From assembly GCF_963678635.1 (NCBI RefSeq), contig NC_087065.1:70823573-70887572 (forward strand): a stretch of 64,000 nucleotides of DNA, given 5' to 3'. Shown piece after piece: positions 10,000 to 18,536 of this stretch; position 1 is the stretch's first letter; each line of letters opens with the position of its first letter. The DNA is from Symsagittifera roscoffensis. Taxonomy: Eukaryota > Xenacoelomorpha > Acoela > Convolutidae. The notes beneath the pieces are model-generated. The model did no database searches. It saw only the letters and a program-made list of their open reading frames with translations, and was not told the DNA's origin. The position numbers were made by a program, and so were the translations under genes.

Positions 10000-10230
10000 A
10001 TGCTCTTCTCTCAATCAGTTACTCAAATACTCATAAATCTTAAACATTTTTTTACAATACTTGAAACCTTTATAATATTTCTTTTTGATATACTTGAATC
10101 TTTTCTAATAATCCTAATCATTTTTTGTAACATTTTTTTAATTTTCTACACTATACTCGAACTATTCCTCCAATTTTCCAAAACCCTTGATTATATCCAC
10201 AGGTACGATTTATACAACTTGTCTAAATGA
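10000..10230 (+). CDS. Small hydrophobic protein (76 aa)
   Basis: Almost wholly Ile, Leu and Phe from residue 10 to 60, enough for one long or two closely spaced membrane helices, with a polar C-terminus. Its stop overlaps the start of the next frame as ATGA at 10227-10230, so translation of the two may be coupled. No family recognised; size and composition are viroporin-like, but low-complexity hydrophobic frames also arise by chance in AT-rich DNA. The tidy coupling to the next frame is the main argument that it is real. Confidence 0.45.
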   Translation: MLFSQSVTQILINLKHFFTILETFIIFLFDILESFLIILIIFCNIFLIFYTILELFLQFSKTLDYIHRYDLYNLSK

Positions 10231-10415
10231 TACGAACAATTTTCAGTAGAACTGATATTTTTTTATTGTTTGTAATTTTCATAACATTTTTATCATCCCT
10301 CATTTTGACAATATGCAAATGTATAAAGAAAGCAATCATCACATTTGCCCTAGCAACAATTTTCCTAATTATTTTTTTGGAAGAATATTATAATAAACAT
10401 AAACCTTCCCACTAA
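10227..10415 (+). CDS. Small membrane protein (62 aa) with two predicted helices
   Basis: Begins inside the previous stop codon (ATGA). Two hydrophobic stretches (about residues 11-30 and 36-52) are joined by a short basic Cys-containing link (CKCIKK), giving a hairpin membrane topology, with a charged C-terminus. It sits between pol and the Ser/Pro-rich frame in the block leading to the envelope gene. Resembles small viral membrane proteins in shape only; no homology is claimed. Confidence 0.45.
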   Translation: MIRTIFSRTDIFLLFVIFITFLSSLILTICKCIKKAIITFALATIFLIIFLEEYYNKHKPSH

Positions 10416-10420
10416 AGTAA

Positions 10421-11554
10421 CAATTCAAAAATCCATCAAAAATTGCTACCCAACAGTCACAGAATCAGTCTTCACCGACATCATCCCAAGATAACCCAAC
10501 ACCACCTTCAACTACTCAAAATCCTCAAACATCTACACGAATTTCTTTTCAAGACAATCCATACACTTTTGAAGAACGACATGCTCGTTTATCTGAACCA
10601 CTAGAACCAGTTCAACGACAAGCACCTTTAAGTGAACCAACATATAACCTTTACCCAACAATACCACAAGAACTAAGTAGAATACGACATCTTAGTCAAA
10701 ACCAAAACGTAACAGAAATAAATAGACAAATTATACATCCTCGACGAAATAGAAATTTTCAAACTCCCCGAGTTCATTTTGAAATACCTCAATCACCACC
10801 ACAAAGCACTCCAGAAAATCCCACTGGTAATACACCAGAAACTCCTACACTTTTTTCACAAAGAAGCACTTCAAGCCTACCCTCAGATTACTTAGGTTCA
10901 ACACCAACATCTGAGCAAATACGTGAAAATCCTTTTAACCCCACAAACCAAACATCACGATTTCCATATTGGACTACACATTCATTCACACAAGGTGAAC
11001 CAAATTTAGTCAATGACCCCATAGATATTTCTACAGATACAACATCTTCATCATTACCCGAAACATTATCACTTCCATCAACACCATCAATTAGTCAAAT
11101 TTCACCAACCCCCCTTAACTTAACCTTTCCGAACAATCTCGATGCAAGATATCGAGAACAATCATTAACAAATATTCCTTTAAGACTAGATTGGAATACA
11201 TTTACAGCACCTCCACCATTATTTGGACAACATCTAGAAAGTAATCGCCTTCACAACTGGGCACTTAATAGATTACAATATCGCCAAGATATTCACAACG
11301 ATATCCGTGATCACAATATTCAAATACTCCAACAAAACAGTTTACAATTAAAGTTTGAAATCACAGTTAAGTTAAATAATATTACCCAACATCCCTACCC
11401 ATTAAACCCACCTAACATAACAGCTCAATCACTACCACCACCGTTTATAACTACTGAAGTAATATATAAATACGACAGATATACCAAAAACACAATTGGT
11501 TACATTACATTTTATAATCCATACTCAGGATTATCATACACATGTATATTCTAA
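10421..11554 (+). CDS. 377-codon frame with no ATG: Ser/Pro/Thr-rich protein with globular C-terminal part
   Basis: Read directly from the bases, frame 2 is open from 10421 (just after a TAA at 10418) to the TAA at 11552-11554, without any in-frame ATG. The first two-thirds is rich in Pro, Ser, Thr and Gln. The last 140 residues are more ordered, with Trp, Tyr and a LKFEITVKL segment. It overlaps the envelope start by 13 nt (ATG at 11542). A frame this long in AT-rich DNA is unlikely by chance. Expression would need splicing of an upstream exon onto it (for example from a leader donor at 434 or 550), a non-AUG start or frameshifting. Its disordered-then-globular layout resembles the 601-aa protein after env. 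No family recognised. Confidence 0.65.
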   Translation, partial: QFKNPSKIATQQSQNQSSPTSSQDNPTPPSTTQNPQTSTRISFQDNPYTFEERHARLSEPLEPVQRQAPLSEPTYNLYPTIPQELSRIRHLSQNQNVTEINRQIIHPRRNRNFQTPRVHFEIPQSPPQSTPENPTGNTPETPTLFSQRSTSSLPSDYLGSTPTSEQIRENPFNPTNQTSRFPYWTTHSFTQGEPNLVNDPIDISTDTTSSSLPETLSLPSTPSISQISPTPLNLTFPNNLDARYREQSLTNIPLRLDWNTFTAPPPLFGQHLESNRLHNWALNRLQYRQDIHNDIRDHNIQILQQNSLQLKFEITVKLNNITQHPYPLNPPNITAQSLPPPFITTEVIYKYDRYTKNTIGYITFYNPYSGLSYTCIF

Positions 11555-14160
11555 AATTATTAATTTTTCTCAAACTCCTTTTTCTAGTAATCTCAAATCA
11601 AAACATAAACCCTTCCCCCCGTACAGGACCACAAGATTTACTAGTAACACATTACGATTGTGAAGAAAATGAACAAAAAACACTACATAAATATGCAATA
11701 AATCAAGTATCACAATGTGAAACAGAACCACAAGCTATAGAAACCACAGATGTAATAGCAACACTCTATTCAAAAGCCCGAGCAACAACAGTTACAGGTT
11801 ATAAATTCACAGCAACATTTTCCGAAAAGAAAGTACATTGTTCACAAGTCTCGAACGGAAACAAAAACCGACTTGACCATGAATCATTCTATCAGAGTAA
11901 TATAGAACGTCTTTTACATCTCAATCCCGACGATTGTAAAAATGAATTACTTAGACTAAACATCACACAAAATAAAAACTCCGCAAGAAAGTTAGTTAAT
12001 TTTCAAGTTTTTTCAGACTCTGTACATCAATCACAACTTGAAAGACACCAAGGACATATAAAACTAGACGAAAAATACCCGTATAACGGCGCACACGGAC
12101 GATTAACCTATGACCTACACGATAAACATTGGATACCACACATTGGTATAAATGACCCGTCAAACTGCAAAGCAGACACAAAAAATAAAGGATACCAAGA
12201 AATAATGTTTTTCGATTGGAAAATACAACTCGAAAAAATACAACTAACACGAGATTTATCAGATAATACAATGATCTATCAAGGAATCCGATTACCTTGT
12301 AAAAATGATCAAGGTTATTGCGACCCTACAACGAGAACACAAGCAACCATTGTTTGGTTCCCCGAAGATACATGTACAACATTTCAAGTAGCAAAAATAC
12401 ACGCTCGTATGATAAAATTTCACGAAAAATATTTTATACAATCAATTCCATATGAACAAGTCCATCCATCACGAAAACTAAGTTCTAATTTTAGAAACAT
12501 AGACAATATAGAAAATAAATTGACACGTTTTCAAATATATCAAGAAACAGAACTTGCATGTAAATACAGGAATCCACTCCACAGAACACAATACTCTGAA
12601 ATATTAGTTGAATACGAAAAAGGATTCGACATGACCACTGGAAAAGTAAAAATCGACCCATATGCCACAGGTCATCCTCTCAACGAAGGAACATCCTATA
12701 TACCAGTTAATTTTGAAAAAAGCAACGGACAACCTGGTGGACATCTAAAACCCCATGACACCAGAAGCACACGCTTACAAGAATTATCACTAATGACTAC
12801 TACATATTTCGGTAATATCCACTATGATATTCATTTAGATATGAAACTAGATTATACAATTAGCCGAATTTTTCAAGAAATGTCACTCTCCGAATTAGAA
12901 ACACTACACCAACTATGCGAATTAGAACGAACACAAATATTACAATCACTTGCACTAGCAGTATTAAAAATACCCTATGCAGGATACTTATTATCTGGAA
13001 ATAGATCAAATTTTTTAGACTATGAAGGAAACATCTTATGGTTTTATACTTGTACTAAAAAAGTATCACCACTATACGTTTTTGAAGATAAACGATGTTA
13101 TAAAAGAATCCCTATCTTTTATAAGAATAAAGTACATTTCGTGGATACACTTTCACGAAGAACCTATTTCTGGGATACCGCAGTCCCATGTGGATCAGAA
13201 AACAGCCACAATGTAGTACAACTAAACCCTGATGAAAATAAATATTATCTTCTCACTCCATATCCCACATTAATGCAATCACTCAAAAAATTTTCACCAG
13301 AAAGCATTCGCGCTATCGCTCGAAACCCAAATATAGACTTACAATCAATAGGAATCTATTCAAAATCAGATATTCAACATCACATTAGAACACAACAATT
13401 CCAAGAATTATTAACACAAATGGACACTATACAAAGACAATCAATAGACCAAAATTTACGCAAACTTGCAGAAACCGCAGGATTTGCCGATATCTACACG
13501 CAAGACTATAGCGGATATTTTAAAGACATTAAAGATTATATATATCTAAACGGTGAAAAATACCGTCCCCAAGATATATCACCAATTAACATTTTTAGCT
13601 TTGTTACACTCAAAAATGAGATCCTCGATTTTCTAGGATGGCCCTACTACATCTTAGAAAAATTGACTATTTTATACGCAATGTTTAACTTTATTGGATT
13701 TCTTTTCTCACTCTTAAAAGGAATCTACAACACATGTGCTATACACACACAAGTAAACAGACAAGCAAGCGTAGCACGCATACTCTTTGCAGGATTTTTT
13801 GGAATCTTTTCTACATCTATAAACAAAATTCTTTTAGACGCACAAATAAAAGAATATAACACAAAAATAGCAACACGACAAAATACATACGACGAAGAAC
13901 ATAACAATGTAGACATAACGCCAACGGCACCACAATTACCAATCCTACCAAATAACCATCCACTATCCCTAGTCCCACGAAATTTTCGAAATTTAGCCAT
14001 CACACATAATCCAAATTTTCGACTCACCACATCACAAAGTCCCATTCAACATATAATGACACACCAGTCACAAGATGATAATACTTATGAACAAATTATT
14101 GAACAACCCCATACCACCGCTTTTCAGTCTCAAAATAATCATTTTTTTAGCCCACGATGA
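11542..14160 (+). CDS. env: Envelope-like transmembrane glycoprotein (872 aa), chuvirus/BEL-Env type
   Basis: Residues 3-18 form a hydrophobic signal peptide. A large Cys-containing ectodomain follows, with N-glycosylation sequons (NIT, NRS). A long hydrophobic segment lies at about 708-733, a second at about 747-765, and a polar tail of about 105 residues ends the protein. Early paired Cys (YDC near the mature N-terminus, then a later conserved HC) and a block around residue 486 (GNRSNF, then a Tyr-Cys pair and a CYKRIPI segment) resemble the fusion glycoprotein of chuviruses that some BEL/Pao elements also carry. That family call is from memory of the pattern and not verified by search. Membrane fusion or cell entry is the likely role. 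It starts inside the previous frame and ends on the start of the next (ATGA). Confidence 0.8.
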   Translation: MYILKLLIFLKLLFLVISNQNINPSPRTGPQDLLVTHYDCEENEQKTLHKYAINQVSQCETEPQAIETTDVIATLYSKARATTVTGYKFTATFSEKKVHCSQVSNGNKNRLDHESFYQSNIERLLHLNPDDCKNELLRLNITQNKNSARKLVNFQVFSDSVHQSQLERHQGHIKLDEKYPYNGAHGRLTYDLHDKHWIPHIGINDPSNCKADTKNKGYQEIMFFDWKIQLEKIQLTRDLSDNTMIYQGIRLPCKNDQGYCDPTTRTQATIVWFPEDTCTTFQVAKIHARMIKFHEKYFIQSIPYEQVHPSRKLSSNFRNIDNIENKLTRFQIYQETELACKYRNPLHRTQYSEILVEYEKGFDMTTGKVKIDPYATGHPLNEGTSYIPVNFEKSNGQPGGHLKPHDTRSTRLQELSLMTTTYFGNIHYDIHLDMKLDYTISRIFQEMSLSELETLHQLCELERTQILQSLALAVLKIPYAGYLLSGNRSNFLDYEGNILWFYTCTKKVSPLYVFEDKRCYKRIPIFYKNKVHFVDTLSRRTYFWDTAVPCGSENSHNVVQLNPDENKYYLLTPYPTLMQSLKKFSPESIRAIARNPNIDLQSIGIYSKSDIQHHIRTQQFQELLTQMDTIQRQSIDQNLRKLAETAGFADIYTQDYSGYFKDIKDYIYLNGEKYRPQDISPINIFSFVTLKNEILDFLGWPYYILEKLTILYAMFNFIGFLFSLLKGIYNTCAIHTQVNRQASVARILFAGFFGIFSTSINKILLDAQIKEYNTKIATRQNTYDEEHNNVDITPTAPQLPILPNNHPLSLVPRNFRNLAITHNPNFRLTTSQSPIQHIMTHQSQDDNTYEQIIEQPHTTAFQSQNNHFFSPR

Positions 14161-15962
14161 GCCGCCAACTTGGATCACTACACCGATCGAATTCCCACCC
14201 AACCAATCTTACCTCCTCAATCCCAATAATACCACTTTTCGCTTTTCCGCCACCCGATTTTCCATCTAGTAATGTAACATCAGGCATGAATTCCGACACT
14301 AATTCACACATCTCAGTTTTATATTCCATCTCACAACTCAATAACCCGAATATTGAAACCCCCGATGAATTTGCCGACTCAGAACCATCCCCATCCAATA
14401 ATTTTCATAACTCTTCTAAATTTTCTCAACCCCCTTTTCAACCCATATTATCCAATGACCCTGACCCAATCACTCCCACACCCTCTTATGCTTCCCAAGT
14501 TACCCCAACCTACTCCTCATACCATTCTGACCAATCATCTCATTCTCCAGACACCCCCCGAATCTCCCCAGAGCTAGATAATTTTATTACCCTCCAACAA
14601 CAACCCTACCACCTTAATACCCCAACCATAAACCAAATCTCCTCCACTATAAATTCATCCAACCCCCCTACCCCTACACCCTCTTCAAATTATACTGAAT
14701 CATTAGCACCATCATCCACATCAACTGAATCTTCACTCAACACTAATAGAGCTTACCGCACTTTTAAAAGAAAGTTCCCCAACCATCCTTTCCCAGCAAA
14801 ACCAGGAACAGCCCGTGAATACATCAACCACCCCAAGCATACTAACACAAAAGAATTTTTAGCCATCACCTTACCCTCATTCCCACAATACACCTTAAAC
14901 ACCCCCCACGACACTAACGAAACACGCAACTTTGTAGATGAATACGTTTTAATGCCCACTCTCTCTTGGACCTCATATTATCATTTTACTAACCCTCTTT
15001 GCTTACCTTTATCTAACACTCACATCGATATAGAGCGAAATACGGACATGCTATATCGACTCACTACACCACTAACCGCTAGACAATTTACTTACGTTGG
15101 ATATAAAAAATCACTAAAAACACACACTGCACCTAGAGCTAACGAATATACACTCGAATACTATGATCACAACATCATCAGAGCTAACCAAGATCAATTC
15201 TTAGACGACGATCGCTTCGCTAATCCACAAATTACCGAAAAATTTTTCATCAAGACACCGTATATATTTACACTAAACATCTTCGACCGCAACTTTGATC
15301 ACATTATTTCAGAAGCACTAACAGACACACAAGCATACGAAAGTTTTAAAGAACGCTTCCAAATATTTTCACTAACCTTTCATTTCCTTGCACCACACGA
15401 AAGAGATTTACACTGCTCACACGATATTATGTTGCGCACTAAACAAACCCACACATATAGTTATTATCGCTTCATCCAAAATCACTTTGACCTACACACA
15501 CCCTCTAGACAACCACACCATCGCTTTCAATTCATTAATTCCAAATACACTTCACCATTTTTCCTAAATTTCACATATTGTATTAAAGACACTAACCTCC
15601 ATGGTATTCTTCGTAATTATGACCCCATAACCCAAATGTACATCTTCTGTCCCATCACCAAGACCTTCAACGCCGAAGAATCCCGACCCTTCCTTATCCC
15701 GCACGAGTTTGTACAACCTATAGAAATCCCAATTTTAGAATTCATCCACAACACTAAATTCAATCACAAATTATATAATCTAATCCAAAACACACCTTAT
15801 GAGTTTGCAGTTGGCACTGAAGAACTAACCACTATCAAGGCACTTCAATTGCTTTGGCCACTGCTTCAGACTAAAAATATCATCCGCATCTTAGCTAAAC
15901 TACTAACAACTTCAGAACTAATTCACGACATTTTCCCCCACGGTTTTTTCCCCGACGACTAA
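14157..15962 (+). CDS. 601-aa protein of unknown function downstream of env
   Basis: Starts at the ATG overlapping the env stop (ATGA at 14157-14160), so it may be made by termination-reinitiation. Residues 1 to about 205 are low complexity, rich in Ser, Pro, Thr and Asn. From about 206 to the end it looks folded, with many aromatic residues, Cys in LHCSHD, TYCIKD and IFCPIT contexts, and a hydrophobic C-terminal helix region. There is no signal peptide or clear membrane segment, so it is probably internal (cytoplasmic or nuclear). A 78-nt intron begins three bases after its stop. Domain layout parallels the ATG-less frame before env. It matches no family I recognise. Confidence 0.75.
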   Translation: MSRQLGSLHRSNSHPTNLTSSIPIIPLFAFPPPDFPSSNVTSGMNSDTNSHISVLYSISQLNNPNIETPDEFADSEPSPSNNFHNSSKFSQPPFQPILSNDPDPITPTPSYASQVTPTYSSYHSDQSSHSPDTPRISPELDNFITLQQQPYHLNTPTINQISSTINSSNPPTPTPSSNYTESLAPSSTSTESSLNTNRAYRTFKRKFPNHPFPAKPGTAREYINHPKHTNTKEFLAITLPSFPQYTLNTPHDTNETRNFVDEYVLMPTLSWTSYYHFTNPLCLPLSNTHIDIERNTDMLYRLTTPLTARQFTYVGYKKSLKTHTAPRANEYTLEYYDHNIIRANQDQFLDDDRFANPQITEKFFIKTPYIFTLNIFDRNFDHIISEALTDTQAYESFKERFQIFSLTFHFLAPHERDLHCSHDIMLRTKQTHTYSYYRFIQNHFDLHTPSRQPHHRFQFINSKYTSPFFLNFTYCIKDTNLHGILRNYDPITQMYIFCPITKTFNAEESRPFLIPHEFVQPIEIPILEFIHNTKFNHKLYNLIQNTPYEFAVGTEELTTIKALQLLWPLLQTKNIIRILAKLLTTSELIHDIFPHGFFPDD

Positions 15963-15965
15963 CAG

Positions 15966-16043
15966 GTAAGTATGAATTAAATGAATATTACTAACTAATT
16001 AAAATATTAAAAACTCACCATTCTTTATCCATGTTTTCTTTAG
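15966..16043 (+). other. 78-nt GT-AG intron candidate in the 3' untranslated region
   Basis: The donor is a perfect CAG|GTAAGT (GT at 15966). A textbook branch-site word, TACTAAC, is at 15989-15995, and the acceptor TTTTCTTTAG ends at 16043. It begins three bases after the last stop codon, so removing it would not change any protein. Retroelement genomic RNA must keep it; spliced forms may serve mRNA export or timing. Confidence 0.6.
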
Positions 16044-16059
16044 ATTTTTAGCCTTCATC

Positions 16060-17957
16060 CGACGATCACCTACAAAAACCACAAAAAACAAATAAAGATC
16101 GCAAATTTCATCAAACAGATTTCAAAAATTCTATTAATCTCTTACACTTATAAATTTATAAATTTAATACCAATGCAGTAAATTCATTTCTAAAATTTTT
16201 CCCACAAGCAGTAAATCTAATTATGATGAAAATTTGTAACTTAAAATTCCCCCATAACTAGCAGTAAATTTCCAAATTCTATGCAGTAAATTAATAAAAT
16301 GCAATTGCAGTACTAACCTTTTGATATTTTCATTCATTCGCACAGAAATTCTATCCACACTCGCACAGCTCGCCCACGAAGAATTGTTTAAAATAATGAA
16401 TTTCAGTTTCAAGTTTTCACACTCAACAACTCTAACATACAATAACATGTTTCAAACCTTCCTTTAACCCGGTTGGAAAGGAATCATATACTAAACAAAA
16501 CTAACCAACGCAGCTTACTAAATACCACAAATCATAGAATAACAGCATGACTAAGAAAAGGAAACCAACGGTACCCAAACCGGATTAACCCAGTTTAAAA
16601 CTGGATAATTTATTCTTTTGAAGACTATTATAAAGTCTAAGAAAGAAATAATAAAACACAAAAAAGTCGAAAGACAAACCCATACCACGAACAATTTGCT
16701 TTTTGGAAAAAGGACATAACCAACAAGACATAAGAAAAACCACAACAAACCCAACATAAAACGTTGTCACATAACAGGACCACTCACAAAAACCGCATGA
16801 AATCATACTCCCACTCCTGGCCTAACCCACCAGGAAGGACGTCCTGAGCATGCTCTATAGCCGGCCTAACCCACCGCGCTACATCCACGCTTTGTGACCA
16901 CACCTCTATTTTTAATAAGAGCTACTCAAGTGTGAGTAACTCTTCAAAATAACCGAACTAAAACAAAAAGCTTTTGTGAAAACAACTAACTAAAATCATA
17001 ATTAAAAAATATTAAACTAATAAATGTTTTATAAAATGTAAATTACATTATGCAATACATAGATCAGAATACAACACCAAGGACGAACATCTAAAGACAA
17101 AACGACCCCACTACACTCGAGAGAGAATGACCAACCACAATCGATATGCCACTCACAATCACAACTCAAAGGATTTAGAGTACGACTTGACTTCGCAGAA
17201 AAGGACTTCATTGAACTAGACCAATGACCACCTCGATGCTCAAGTATACGTACAGATCCGAGTAACCAGGCATCCCCTCCACGCACAATCTCCACGCCAT
17301 TCCCAAACTAGATCAGACACAAAAGAAGTTCTCCACGCAGAACAGAAAAACCTGACATAGCAAACCATTCTGAAATCAGATTTGAGTTTGTTGCAAAGAC
17401 TTAGTCGTTGTCACTAGAAGACACAACGTCTTATGTCATCTAACTCCAGCTTCCTGGAACTTCTTTAACAAAAAGGAAACAAAAGAAATATGATGTTCGC
17501 CAAACACCAACGTCCATCATCCATCCTTCGAATTGCAGAAGAACCATTCTAAAAAACTCTGTAAAACCCGGATGGGTGGAACCTGATCTAAACTACATTT
17601 TATGATTGGATAATTTAGATATTTTACCAATGTAAAGTATTTAATATTAACCAATCATGATCCATCTAACTAACAACCCACTTATTTGTAAGTGCTGAAG
17701 TTACTTGTAATTTCAGCACCAGAGAGATTTGAATTTAACTTAGAAATTAGTTGACTCTCCAAGAAGACTTCAGCTGCCGCAATAAACCAGTATACCCTAG
17801 ATCTATTGAGCCTAGCAGAGACTAGTTAAACAACCTGAGACTAGATAGTATAAGAGTAAGATTAGGATCGGTATTAGACTAAGAAGTTGCACGAATCTAT
17901 CCGGCCGAAAATAAGATAGCGTGACGAGCAGACGGTGTACCCTATCCGAAATTACTC
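16060..17957 (+). repeat. 3' terminal region of the retroelement (U3-like LTR part), truncated on the right
   Basis: No long plus-strand frames. The block is found reverse-complemented at about 21,660-23,470, 24,560-26,380 and 28,500-30,325, with shorter pieces at 27,337-27,669 and 31,278-31,610, so it is a terminal repeat of the family. It keeps a duplicated 13-bp word (GGCCTAACCCACC) near 16,830-16,875 and short Cys-free minus-strand frames that are shadows. Similarity to the inverted copies stops at about 17,957, before the promoter region, so this LTR is cut. Its exact 5' border (PPT/TG) is not visible to me; it lies at or after 16,069. Confidence 0.75.
16175..16316 (+). repeat. Cluster of GCAGTAAAT words
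   Basis: GCAGTAAAT starts at 16175, 16208, 16261 and 16283, with a partial copy (GCAGTACTAA) at 16307. Spacing is irregular (22-53 bp). Related TTTACTGC words remain in the inverted copies (for example near 23,320-23,350). They may be protein-binding sites in U3 or an RNA element near the 3' end. Confidence 0.5.
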
Positions 17958-18311
17958 TATGAGTTAACCAACTCGGTCCTAACTCAAAAAATTGCTTCAG
18001 TGTAACGAAAAACGAATCTGAATATTTTCGGGATTCAGACCAGGAAATTAGATACCAAATTACACGGGATAATACGGGGTTTTCAAAATGATCTGGATGT
18101 TTTTCTTTTGGGAATAACAACAATCCCAAATCGGCCCCAGCCAAAATGGCAAACTTTTTGGTCTAAATTTTCAAGTGCCAAAAATTGTCCTATTTTGGTA
18201 TGTTTTGCATAACTAATTTTCTGATCGGCATTGCGGTTCTTTTCTTTCTTGGCGTTTATTTCATTACTTAAAATTTTAGATCAGACCACCTGTACTTTGA
18301 TTTTGTTTCAG

Positions 18312-18475
18312 AATCCTGTTTTCTTTTTCCTCGGAAACACGGACCAGGAAGTATCGGAATTTCTGAGAGCCAGATCGGAAAAATTCAGAAAATTCAGATG
18401 CGTAGCAGTAGCTGAAATCAGAAAACAAACTGTTCCTGATAACCTCGGCACAGGTACAGAAAAAAAAACAATGTA

Positions 18476-18536
<61 letters not shown>

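Larger units (their letters stand above)
1..17957 (+). mobile_element. Large Ty3/gypsy-like LTR retroelement with envelope and accessory genes (incomplete at both ends)
   Basis: A single plus-strand element accounts for the first 18 kb. Its pol order (protease, RT, RNase H, integrase) is that of Ty3/gypsy. It carries an envelope-like gene and at least five further frames without recognisable relatives. The coding strand is A-rich and G-poor throughout. The left edge of the window lies in the leader: the same sequence, with more upstream sequence, recurs reverse-complemented at 21.1-32.4 kb. The right edge, near 17,957, is where similarity to those inverted copies stops, so the 3' terminal region is truncated and no target duplication can be read. 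Frames are long and mostly intact, which suggests a fairly young copy. The exact LTR borders, primer binding site and polypurine tract were not identified. Confidence 0.9.
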
